Shown in pieces: positions 55,874 to 64,000 of a stretch of 64,000 nt of DNA. A model generated the notes under the pieces. That model worked only from the letters and a program-made list of their open reading frames with translations. It had not been told where the DNA came from and made no database searches. Positions within the stretch are counted from its first letter, which is position 1. Every line of letters begins with the position of its first letter. A program made the translations under genes and the position numbers. Source of the DNA: Kovacikia minuta CCNUW1 (GTDB taxonomy: Bacteria > Cyanobacteriota > Cyanobacteriia > Leptolyngbyales > Leptolyngbyaceae); assembly GCF_020091585.1 (NCBI RefSeq), contig NZ_CP083582.1:6210536-6274535 (forward strand), given 5' to 3'.

Positions 55874-58801
55874 ATGCCGCATAACCGAAACCACCGTCCT
55901 GCTCGTCAACTTGCAAGACTGTTGCTGTTTTTGAGTAGTCTCATTCTTTGCTTGTGGATAGGTCATGGGGGATGGCGGATGGAGGGAGAAATCGGGCATA
56001 AAGGATGGCGCATGGGAGGGTTGGTGGCTCAGGCGAACGATGCAGACCAGGTTGTGCAACAGGGGGTGGAACGCTATCGGGTAGGGGATTATCGGGGGGC
56101 GATCGCCCTTTGGGAAACGGCCCTTGCTCACTATCAGAAAGCAAAGAATCGGGTGAACACGGCGATCGTGCTGGAAAACCTGGCAAGGGCGTATCAGCAG
56201 ATTGGGCAGAGTGAACCCGCGATCGCCCACTGGCAGAAGGCTGTAGCCGTGTATCGTCAGATGGGCAACCTGGCGCAGGTGGGGCGGATGCTGACGGAAC
56301 AGGCGCAGGTATACAGCAGTATTGGACAATCCAAAACCGCGATCGCCCTGCTGTGCAAACCAGACAAAAATAACAACTGCACCTCTGGGAGCGCGTTGCA
56401 ACTTGCCCAGAACGCTCAAGACCCGGTGGCAGAGGTCGCTGCACTGGGGAGTTTAGGCGATGCCTATCGGTTGACGGGCAATTACAATGGGGCGATCGCG
56501 GTGCTGGAACGGAGCCGCAAGCGTGCCCAAACCATTGATCAACCTACCTATCTGATTGCCACCTTAAACAGTTTGGGCAGTGCCTATAGTAGCCGTGCCC
56601 AGGTCAACTATCGACGGGCAAACTCTACCTGGCAAATTGGGTACTGTGACCAATTGATTCAGCAGGGATTGGGGGAAGGGTTGACCTGTAAACGGGCGAA
56701 AGCCCTGCAACAATCGGGTTTAGATGATGACCGAATTGCATTGAAATTATTTCAGGAAAGTCGCACCCTGGCACAAATGCGACAGGATGCTAGGGGGGAA
56801 CTGCGATCGCTCCTGAACGCCATTCCGCTTTACTACCGGACGAATGCATCCGCTTCAGATGGGTTACAACAGGCAACTCGTTTGCTTGATCAACTCCCCG
56901 CCAGTCGGGAGCGCGTCTATGCAACGATCGACCTGGCACGGTTACAGCAACCTTTAACCTGGGAGGAAACCGGATCAAAAACACGCTGTTTGTCCGCCAC
57001 TTCCGTAGCCGCAGCCACAGGCTTACTCAAGCAAGCAATTGAAATTGCTCAACGGATTGGGGATCATCGGGCGGAGTCATTTGCGCTGGGAGAATTGGGG
57101 CATCTTTACGAATGTCAGAAGGACTATGCAACAGCCCTAACCCTGACCCAACAAGCCCGTTGGGCAGCGGATCAGGAATTGCAGTCAAAAGATAGTTTGT
57201 ATCTGTGGGAGTGGCAGACTGGACGTATCCTCAAACAGCAAGGAAATCTCACACTGGCGATCGCTGCCTACGATCGGGCAATTGCAACCCTGGAAACCAT
57301 TCGAGGTGACATTCTGACGGCAAATCGCGACCTGCAATTTGATTTTCGGGATACGGTCGATCCCTTGTACCGGGAATCGGTAGCGCTGCGACTCAGGTTG
57401 GAAAGTAATTCGGGCACCACTGCACTTGCTGAGGGGTGTGGGGTGTGGGGTGCGGGGTGTGGGGTGTCAAGGGGACAAGGGGACAAAGGAATAGGGAGAC
57501 AGGGGGAAAAGGGAAAAAGGGAAAAAGCGGAACAATCCAAAATCTCTTCCCTCCTCCCTCCTCTCTCCTCCCGCCATCACCCCATCACCCCACCCCACCC
57601 CACACCCTACACCCCACACCCCCTCTCACTTTCGCCTTCCCCACCCCAGAAGGATAATCTCAGTACGATTCTGACCACGATGGATTCGCTGAAACTGGCA
57701 GAATTGCAGAATTATTTTGGGAATGATTGTGTCCTGACAGCGATTGCCAGAGCGCCCGCCAATCTGGCGACTGGGGCGACAGCAACGGCGGTGTTTAGCT
57801 CCATTATTTTGGATCAGCAAACGGCGATCGTCCTCAGTTTGCCCAATGGAACCTCCGGTGGAACTCAGCGGGTTTATACCGTCAACGTTGACAGTAACAC
57901 CTTGCGGCAGGAAATCACGGAATTTCGGAGAAGCCTGGAAGCCGATTACAATCCGTTTAATCCGGCGCGGGCACAGAAGATTTATGACTGGTTGATTCGC
58001 CCCCTGGCAGCCGATCTGGAACAGGCTGGAATTAAAACCCTGGTTTTTGTCCAGGATGGGGTTTTGCGTAGTGTGCCGATGGCAGCGCTGCACGACGGCA
58101 AGCAGTTTTTAATCGAAAAATATGCGATCGCCACCACTCCCAGCCTGTCGCTGGTTAACGCTCAACCACCCGATCGCCAAAACCTGCGGGCGTTGGCATT
58201 GGGGTTGACTAAATCGGTAACGTTGCCCGATCGCTCGTTTACGGAACTGGAAAATGTGAGTACAGAAGTGAACCAGGTCAAGGCTAAGCTGCCAACCAGC
58301 ACGGTACTTCTGGATGATCAATTTACCAGTCAGCGGCTCGAACAGGAGTTGAGCAAACAGTCCTACCCGATTATTCACATCGCCACACACGGGGAATTTG
58401 GTAGCGACCCGGAGGATACCTTTCTGGTCACAGGTGATGAGCAGAAGCTGACCATCAATCAACTCGATGCCATCATTCGTCGAACGGTACGGGGGAACCG
58501 GGCTGTCGATCTGCTCACACTGACTGCTTGTCAGACGGCAGTGGGGGACGATCGCTCAGCCCTGGGGCTGGCAGGTGTTGCAATTCAAGCAGGTGTGAGC
58601 AGCGCGCTGGCATCGCTCTGGTTCGTTGACGACGCTGCCACAGCCCAAATTGCCACCCAATTTTATGCCGGACTGCTGAACCCTAACCTGAGCAAGGCTG
58701 AGGCACTCCGGGCGGCTCAAACAGCACAGATTGCGAAGGGCGGGAAAGATGCCCATCCCGCCTACTGGGCACCCTTTATTTTGGTTGGAAATTGGTTGTA
58801 A
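55874..58801 (+). CDS. Secreted TPR-CHAT protein
   Basis: About 975 residues from MPHNRNHRPARQLARLLLFL, a signal peptide; an in-frame upstream ATG at 55802 would add a leader translated from short repeats. TPR repeats fill residues 60-470 (YRGAIALWETALAHYQKAKN is the first). The C-terminal CHAT domain has His at about 839 (IIHIATHGEFG) and Cys at about 886 (LLTLTACQTAVG), followed by GVSSALASLWFVDD and YWAPFILVGNW. An insertion of repeat-derived sequence (57430-57652) separates the two halves. In cyanobacteria such secreted CHAT-TPR proteins often neighbour TPS and DUF928 genes, as here. Proteolytic activity is inferred. Confidence 0.93.
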   Translation: MPHNRNHRPARQLARLLLFLSSLILCLWIGHGGWRMEGEIGHKGWRMGGLVAQANDADQVVQQGVERYRVGDYRGAIALWETALAHYQKAKNRVNTAIVLENLARAYQQIGQSEPAIAHWQKAVAVYRQMGNLAQVGRMLTEQAQVYSSIGQSKTAIALLCKPDKNNNCTSGSALQLAQNAQDPVAEVAALGSLGDAYRLTGNYNGAIAVLERSRKRAQTIDQPTYLIATLNSLGSAYSSRAQVNYRRANSTWQIGYCDQLIQQGLGEGLTCKRAKALQQSGLDDDRIALKLFQESRTLAQMRQDARGELRSLLNAIPLYYRTNASASDGLQQATRLLDQLPASRERVYATIDLARLQQPLTWEETGSKTRCLSATSVAAATGLLKQAIEIAQRIGDHRAESFALGELGHLYECQKDYATALTLTQQARWAADQELQSKDSLYLWEWQTGRILKQQGNLTLAIAAYDRAIATLETIRGDILTANRDLQFDFRDTVDPLYRESVALRLRLESNSGTTALAEGCGVWGAGCGVSRGQGDKGIGRQGEKGKREKAEQSKISSLLPPLSSRHHPITPPHPTPYTPHPLSLSPSPPQKDNLSTILTTMDSLKLAELQNYFGNDCVLTAIARAPANLATGATATAVFSSIILDQQTAIVLSLPNGTSGGTQRVYTVNVDSNTLRQEITEFRRSLEADYNPFNPARAQKIYDWLIRPLAADLEQAGIKTLVFVQDGVLRSVPMAALHDGKQFLIEKYAIATTPSLSLVNAQPPDRQNLRALALGLTKSVTLPDRSFTELENVSTEVNQVKAKLPTSTVLLDDQFTSQRLEQELSKQSYPIIHIATHGEFGSDPEDTFLVTGDEQKLTINQLDAIIRRTVRGNRAVDLLTLTACQTAVGDDRSALGLAGVAIQAGVSSALASLWFVDDAATAQIATQFYAGLLNPNLSKAEALRAAQTAQIAKGGKDAHPAYWAPFILVGNWL
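57430..57652. repeat. Short tandem repeats captured in frame inside the CHAT-TPR gene
   Basis: GGGGTGTGG units (57435-57470), GACAAGGGGACAAAGG / GGGAAAAAGG units (57473-57525) and CACCCCA/CACCCTACACC units (57580-57625). They add about 75 low-complexity residues (EGCGVWGAGCGVS; PHPTPYTPHPLSLSPSPP) between TPR and CHAT domains without breaking the frame. Confidence 0.8.
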
Positions 58802-59540
58802 TAATGGACTGCAATCGATCGCGATGTTGAGTTAAGTAGACAGAATCGCCTGTAGATTCTGATTGCTGTAGATCTTCTAGCAACGCTTTCTGCAATTCCC
58901 TGGATCGGTTATCCTGGGGAGCTTTTGAGGCTTCACCAAAGGCATCGTACCAGAAACCCGCTGCGGCGTATAAGTTTGCTCTAGTGATAGGATCGCTGCT
59001 TTGCGAGAGTTGGGTTTTCAGATCGGCTGATAGCGGCACAACCTCAATTTCCGATTGGGCGATCGACACCCTGGAAGGATAACTGGGATCGCACAGCAAG
59101 ATCACTCGCCAGACATACCGTTGCCCGACGGATAATTCCGGTGCATTCTGAGGCAAGGAAAACGGCATGATTCCCGATGTACTTTGCATCGTTGTTTCAT
59201 AAAGTGGTTCCCCGTCCGTTTCACTCGCTTTGTAAAGCCTGAATTGCAGCAAGTAGCTTTGTGGATCTGTTTTTTGGCGATCAGGAACTGGCATAAACCA
59301 GGTGAAGGTGGGGCGGGTGGAACTGGTGTGTCCCACATGGCTAACGGGAGCCAGTGCCGTCAACCCAATCTTTTCATTTCCTTCACAGGCACCCCTTCTA
59401 CCTCCCACGCTTGTCCCTCTGGGTGGCGGTCCCTGGGGCGGACGGTAACGCGCCAGGGCTGCTGGAATAGAAGCAAGATAGAGGGCAAGCACACAACCCA
59501 GCAGAAACTGATGTTTGAAGCAGGTTTTTGATAAACGCAT
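58776..59540 (-). CDS. DUF928 secreted protein
   Basis: 254 residues. Signal peptide (FLLGCVLALYLASIPAALA) then RYRPPQGPPPRGTSVGGRRG and ACEGNEKIGLTALAP, the start of DUF928 domains. The middle has STRPTFTWFMPVPDRQ and PELSVGQRYVWRVILLCDPS, a beta-sandwich-like pattern, and the C-terminal third is helical (RANLYAAAGFWYDAFGEASK). Function unknown; the domain recurs beside CHAT-TPR and TPS genes. Its 3' end overlaps the convergent CHAT-TPR gene by 26 bases. Confidence 0.88.
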   Translation of the reverse strand: MRLSKTCFKHQFLLGCVLALYLASIPAALARYRPPQGPPPRGTSVGGRRGACEGNEKIGLTALAPVSHVGHTSSTRPTFTWFMPVPDRQKTDPQSYLLQFRLYKASETDGEPLYETTMQSTSGIMPFSLPQNAPELSVGQRYVWRVILLCDPSYPSRVSIAQSEIEVVPLSADLKTQLSQSSDPITRANLYAAAGFWYDAFGEASKAPQDNRSRELQKALLEDLQQSESTGDSVYLTQHRDRLQSIITTNFQPK

Positions 59541-59987
59541 GGCAGAAATCCTGATTCCTTAGAAGAGGGGGCAGAAGGGTGAGGCAGGAGAGGGAGGGTG
59601 AGGGATGAAGTTAGGAGTCAGAATTGACTCAAAACTCAAAACTCAAAACTCAAAACTCAAAACTTAAAACTCCTCAATCTCTCGTCCTCATCTTCACAGT
59701 AGGGGTAAAGCGGCTCGATCACCAGGTTGTAATGAACCATCTTCATGACCAGAATCAGCGTTATTGATTGCCGAAATCTGCCAAGATCGCTAGTTGAAAG
59801 CAGTCATTTGGATCGCTTACAGACAGCCTCTTTTCCTGTTTCCCTGGCTATTTTTTTCCTTGCGCCCGCGCCCTCTGTCCCTGTTTTTTCAGCAGCAGGT
59901 TCCGGGTAGACAAAATATACTTTTGCCCATAGGATATGACCAAACTGGATTTTTAACCCAATCTGTTCCCTGTTGTTTTCTTGTATA

Positions 59988-60105
59988 AGTAGGTAGTTGC
60001 AATAAAATGTGGGATGGGTTAGCGATAGCGTAACCCATGCGGGCGTTGGGTTTCGTTCCTCAACCCAACCTGCACAGGTCTTATATTTAATTGCATCCTC
60101 CCACT
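59988..60105. mobile_element. 118-bp miniature element with IS630-like ends, copy 2
   Basis: TA on both sides (59986-59987 and 60106-60107). Same length and nearly the same sequence as 7743-7860. End sequences AGTAGGTAGTTGCAAT and (complement) AGTGGGAGGATGCAATTAAA resemble the IS630 ends. Confidence 0.75.
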
Positions 60106-60107
60106 TA

Positions 60108-60191
60108 GCGATCCGATTTGGATTGTGAGGAAGAATTCCTTGGAATCCTTCCTCACAAAGCCTTTCAATCTCACAACTGATTGAGGACTGC
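60108..60191. repeat. 85-bp palindromic repeat, copy 2
   Basis: Reverse-orientation match to 19359-19443: GCGATCCGATTTGGATTGTG at the left, CAACTGATTGAGGACTGC at the right, and a central hairpin of GAATTCC/GGAATCC arms. It begins immediately after the TA of the neighbouring 118-bp element. Confidence 0.7.
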
Positions 60192-60316
60192 GATCTAAAG
60201 TGAATGGTTCTTATGCCAATTGTGGGATGGGTTAACGCCAGCGTAACCCATGTTGCTTAAAGAACTGATGCGGTTCGACGTAGCCGAACCGCTATCTCAT
60301 CACAAACAACTCAGGA

Positions 60317-62521
60317 ATGATGCAAAACTGGAAGGTGCATGGTTGCCAATGGGGGTTGGCAGTAGTTTTGAGTGCAGGGTGGACGATCGCTCCCCTACCC
60401 ACCGCTCCAACTCTTTCGGGAAGTTCTGCGATCGCCCAAATTATTCCAGACGGTACGCTTGGCAATGAACGTTCCAGGGTGGTTCCAGCGCAGCAAATTC
60501 GGGGATTACCTGCCGTGCTAATTGAAGGGGGTGCCCAGCGTGGCGTTAACCTGTTCCAGAGTTTCCTAGAATTCAATGTTGGCAGTGGGCAGCGGGTTTA
60601 CTTTGCCAATCCAACCGGAATTCAAAACATCCTCAGCCGCGTTACAGGAACCAATCCTTCCCAAATTCTGGGGACGCTAGGGGTAAATGGAACGGCAAAT
60701 CTATTTTTGCTGAATCCCCGTGGCATTTTGTTTGGCTCCAATGCCCGCTTAGATATTGCCGGATCTTTTGTTGCCAGCACCGCTGATCAACTCGTGTTTG
60801 AAAATGGGCTTCAGTTTAGTGCTACCAACCCCCAGGCTCCGCCACTGCTGAGCGTCAGTCTCAATCCGGGTTTACAGTATGGCACCGCCTATCGAGGTAA
60901 TATTACGAACCACGGGAACCTGGCAGTCGGCGCAGGACAAACCCTATCGCTGGCAGGTCAGACCGTTACCAGTCGGGGTGGGCTGACTGCACCCGGAGGA
61001 ACGGTACAGGTCTTAGGCGATCGCATCTTTCTATTGGAAAACGCCCGCATTAATGTCTCTGCTCCCGGAGGTGGGGGCACAGTGTTAGTTGGGGGCGACT
61101 TTCAGGGTAAGGGGCAGGTTCCCAATGCTACCCAAACGGTGGTAGAACCAGGCGTAACAATTTCAGCCGATGCCCTGAGCAGCGGCAATGGCGGCAGAGT
61201 CATCGTTTGGGCAAATGATGCGACCCGCTTTGATGGCAGGATTAGCGCCAGAGGTGGTGTCAACACTGGCAATGGTGGCGCGGTTGAGGTGTCCGGCAAG
61301 CAAACCCTCCAGTTCAACGGACACGTTGATACCAGTGCGCTTAAGGGCAGCGTTGGGACTTTGTTGCTCGATCCGCTCAACTTAGAAATTAATCAGCCCT
61401 TTACATCCAACACCGCCGCGACTTTCCAGGCAGATAACAACATCAGCTTCAATGCTCCCGTTACCATTACAACGGCTGGTGCTGGGGTAACTGCCCTGGC
61501 AGGCAACAACATTTCAGTCAACAGTGACATTTCCACAATTGGTGGCGATGTTAGCCTGATTGCCCAACGGGGGGATATTTCAGTCAATGGGGCAACGATC
61601 GACACCACCAGTCTTTCTGATCGGTTTGCAGGCAGTATTACCATCTCTGCCGGGAACCAGGTTGTGCTTTCAAATAGCAGGCTAAATGCCAAAAGTGATA
61701 ACAGCAGTCTCGATACTGACCTGGCAACCAGAATCAAAATTTCTGGAAGATCCGTCCGGATCGATCAGTCCTATATCAGTACAACCAACTTTGGCACGGG
61801 CTATGCCGGAGATGTGGCGATTACTGCCCAAGATCGGGTTGAGGTTTTGAACAGTTTCGCAGAGGATCAATCCCTGGGAATCTTTAGCCAGGGCAACTTT
61901 GGACGCATTTTGATTGGTCAATCTGACTACTTCCCAACTTCACCTGAAACAGTCAGCATTGATCAGGCTCAACTGATTACCAATAACTCAACCGCTGAAG
62001 GTGGTGGCAAAATTGATGCTGGCGGAATTTCGATTCGAGCCACCGAGTCAGTTTCGCTTGCGAATGGCACTGATTTACTCAGCAGCACCAGCAGATTAGG
62101 GGATGCGGGAATCATTATCATTCAGACACCAGGAAGCGTTTCCCTCTCAGGTGACACCCGCATTGCTACTAACGCAACCGCTTCAGCCCAAGGGAATGCA
62201 GGTGGCGTTGGCATCCAGGCAGGTTCGCTGAGTATGACAGGGAACTCCAGAATTTCGACCAGTACCTTTACCCAAAACAGCACCGCTACAAATCTCTCTG
62301 GCATTCCCGAAGCGATTCCGGGTAGCTTTGCAGGTGCCGTAATTCTGGCAGTTGAGGATAATATCACGCTGGACAACAGCAATATTTTCAACAATCTGGA
62401 AAATGGGGCACAGGGTGAGGCAGGCTTCATTTTAATCGCAGCCAATTCCCTCACCCTGCTCAACGGAGGACAGATTCAAACGCTGGTTCGAGGCAAGGAT
62501 GAAAATGGCCCTGCTGCCAAG
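60317..62521 (+). pseudogene. TpsA-3: filamentous haemagglutinin-type exoprotein interrupted by an IS4 copy
   Basis: 735 residues before the insertion. Signal peptide (WGLAVVLSAGWTIAPLPTAP), then the TPS secretion domain: RGVNLFQSFLEFNVGSGQRV, ILSRVTGTNPSQILG and NLFLLNPRGILFGSNARLDI. The beta-helix part includes SGNGGRVIVWANDATRFDGR and a GSVGTLLLDPLNLEI segment, a different sub-type from TpsA-1 and TpsA-2. The frame runs into an IS4 copy at 62522 and would end 13 codons later; the 3' part lies beyond the window. The start at 60317 (MMQNWKVH) has AGGAATG just upstream. It needs a TpsB partner for export. Confidence 0.88.
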
Positions 62522-62582
62522 GCTACCGTGTACACACAAATCGAGCCTAGACTAAGGTAGCTCCTCAAAACTCTCATTGATT

Positions 62583-62699
62583 ATGGATAACCCCATTCTC
62601 ATTCATGCAGCACAAATCAAAGGAACTGCATTTGGTGACCCTCGTTTAGTCAAAAGGGGGCGGCACTGTATGAAGCAATGCTTCAGCACCAATCGGTAA
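62583..62699 (+). CDS. IS4 transposase N-terminal frame (orfA), copy 2
   Basis: 38 residues, same as the frame at 10008 (FGDPRLVKRG), with the identical AAAAGGGGG stretch and the same -1 offset to the main frame. Confidence 0.6.
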   Translation: MDNPILIHAAQIKGTAFGDPRLVKRGRHCMKQCFSTNR

Positions 62700-64000
62700 A
62701 CATTCGCCAAATCAGCCAAAATCGAGCTGAACAGATTGGCTACTATCGTTTCTTGGAGAATGAAAACGTGACGATATCCGAGTTAGTGCGGAGTGTTGCT
62801 GACCAGTGCCAGGCGCAGGTGGAAGGATTGCATGTGTTATCGATTAGTGATAGCAGTGAGGTTAACTTGCAGTCCCATGCAGGGCGGTTAAAGCCGCAAG
62901 GACTTGGGGTCGTTGGCAACGACCGAGATGTTGGGTTTTTCATTCATCCAACCCTGGTGCTGAATGCCGAGACTGGCTTTCCATTAGGGTTAAGTACCAT
63001 TCATTTGTGGAGTCGTGACATCGACCATAGCGATAAACATCAACGCGACTATCAACACCTGCCGATTGAGGAAAAGGAATCCTACAAATGGCTGCGATCG
63101 GCTGAAGGCAGCAACCGATGTTTGAGGGCTGGAGGAGCGAGGTTAATCACTCATATCGGCGACCGTGAAAGCGACCTGTATGAAGAATGGGCGACGGTTC
63201 CAGACGCTCAAACCCATTTATTAATCAGGGTGTGTCAAAATCGTCGTCTGTGGCATCAGTCGTTATCGCTCTATGACTACCTGACGATTCAACCCGTTCA
63301 GGGAAGTTACACCGTGCAAGTGGTAGAAGATCCCCGTCGAGGGCAAACTGCACGAGAGGCATTGCTAGTTGTGCGTGTGGCGAAGGTTGAGATCCGGCGA
63401 CCCGACAACCTCAACGCTCACGACTATCCTCCCAGTGTGGGTCTCTACGCCGTAGAGGCACAGGAAGTCAACCCACCCCCTGGACAACAACCGATTCATT
63501 GGCGACTGTTGACCACTCATGAAGTCGTTTGCTTAGAACAGGCACTCCAAGTCATTCAGTGGTACTGCTGGCGCTGGCGGATTGAACAACTGTTTGCCAC
63601 CCTCAAACAGGCCGGACTCAATCTCGAAGCGACGCAACTGGAATCGGTAGATGCCATTCAACGCTTGACTGTGCTGGCGCTGTCGATTGCCGTGCGAGTC
63701 CTACAACTGGTGGAAGGGCGAGATAACCCTGAGTTATCTGCCTCTGTTGCCTTTAGCGATGAACAGCAGCAATGCCTCACTCAGCTAGAACCGACGTTGC
63801 AAGGACACACTCAAAAACAGCAGAATCCTCATCCTCCCAGTTCTTTAGCTTGGGCAACCTGGTTAATTGCTCGCTTAGGAGGATGGTCGGGTTATCGCTC
63901 CCAACGTCCCCCCGGAATGCCTACTCTAATTCATGGTTTGCGGCAGTTTGAGGCAATCTTCATCGGGTGGAAACTAGCTCAAGCCCCACTTGTGTGTACA
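62678..64000 (+). CDS. IS4-family transposase main frame (orfB), copy 2, cut by window end
   Basis: Same protein as 10103-11431, including the YCWRWRIEQLFATLK signature; only the final two codons (the stop and the one before it) lie past the window edge at 64004-64006. Confidence 0.88.
   Translation, partial: MLQHQSVNIRQISQNRAEQIGYYRFLENENVTISELVRSVADQCQAQVEGLHVLSISDSSEVNLQSHAGRLKPQGLGVVGNDRDVGFFIHPTLVLNAETGFPLGLSTIHLWSRDIDHSDKHQRDYQHLPIEEKESYKWLRSAEGSNRCLRAGGARLITHIGDRESDLYEEWATVPDAQTHLLIRVCQNRRLWHQSLSLYDYLTIQPVQGSYTVQVVEDPRRGQTAREALLVVRVAKVEIRRPDNLNAHDYPPSVGLYAVEAQEVNPPPGQQPIHWRLLTTHEVVCLEQALQVIQWYCWRWRIEQLFATLKQAGLNLEATQLESVDAIQRLTVLALSIAVRVLQLVEGRDNPELSASVAFSDEQQQCLTQLEPTLQGHTQKQQNPHPPSSLAWATWLIARLGGWSGYRSQRPPGMPTLIHGLRQFEAIFIGWKLAQAPLVCT

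Larger units (their letters stand above)
59541..60316. other. Gene-free repeat cluster upstream of TpsA-3
   Basis: About 775 bases: CAAAACTC heptamers (about 59631-59670), an 118-bp IS630-ended element, an 85-bp palindrome directly abutting it, and a GTGGGATGGGTTAACGCC fragment at about 60222 that resembles the interior of the 118-bp element. There is no dyad array like those before TpsA-1 and TpsA-2. Confidence 0.6.
62522..64000 (+). mobile_element. IS4-family insertion sequence, copy 2 (last 7 bases outside window)
   Basis: Starts with GCTACCGTGTACACACAA as at 9947 and follows copy 1 closely throughout. By its 1486-base length it should end at 64007. The left flank is CTGCCAAG; as with the other IS4-type insertions, the base triplet before the element is AAG. 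The target duplication cannot be checked here. Confidence 0.93.

Overview
The window looks like chromosomal DNA of a filamentous, Leptolyngbya-like cyanobacterium. It has dense GCGATCGC (HIP1-type) octamers, a cytochrome b6f petM gene, the phycobilisome-degradation regulator nblR, the PSII-assembly gene ycf39 and typical cyanobacterial short tandem repeats. Identification rests on reading protein motifs and comparing repeats within the window; no database search was possible.

Layout. 0.2-9.8 kb: a membrane CHAT-domain protein, a quinone-type oxidoreductase with a small coiled-coil partner, a fermentative D-lactate dehydrogenase beside a phosphoketolase, and an ATP-dependent DNA ligase. 9.9-11.5 kb: an IS4-family element nested in a palindromic repeat. 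11.9-17.8 kb: a 1957-residue Ser/Thr kinase-ATPase-GAF-PAS-histidine kinase. 18-20.6 kb: a graveyard of toxin-antitoxin and phosphoesterase genes broken by IS630 and small repeats. 20.8-28.9 kb: glpK and glpD flanking a DUF433/DUF5615 toxin-antitoxin pair, a Uma2 protein, a MazEF-like pair, a HEAT-repeat protein, and a frameshifted HI0933-type flavoprotein. 29.3-33.1 kb: petM, a decayed ArsR/SmtB regulator, ycf39, nadK, nblR. 33.1-34.8 kb: more nested repeats and an IS110 element with a bridge-RNA-like fold in its 5' non-coding end.

From 35.6 to 64 kb the window is dominated by a two-partner secretion (TPS) region: one TpsB (FhaC/ShlB-like) transporter gene, three large TpsA (filamentous haemagglutinin N-terminal domain) exoprotein genes, a secreted CHAT-TPR protein, two DUF928 genes (one truncated), a PPC-repeat subtilase and a C11 (clostripain-type) protease. 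Every TPS gene is broken: TpsA-1 by two IS630 copies plus a nonsense codon, TpsA-2 by three one-base frameshifts (two in G7 tracts), TpsA-3 by an IS4 copy, and TpsB by a single-base frameshift. TpsA-1 and TpsA-2 share an upstream array of about 21-bp repeats, each carrying an ACAAT-N3-ATTGT dyad, 65-100 bp before the start codon. This reads as a shared operator array with sites on one helical face.

Mobile elements are unusually legible: three IS630 copies with TA duplications, two IS4 copies and a 190-bp IS4-ended derivative, two 118-bp miniature elements with IS630-like ends, a nested 165-bp palindromic element, and a 160-bp repeat flanked by TTAA. Several single-base frameshifts lie in homopolymers, so sequencing or assembly error is a live alternative for those.
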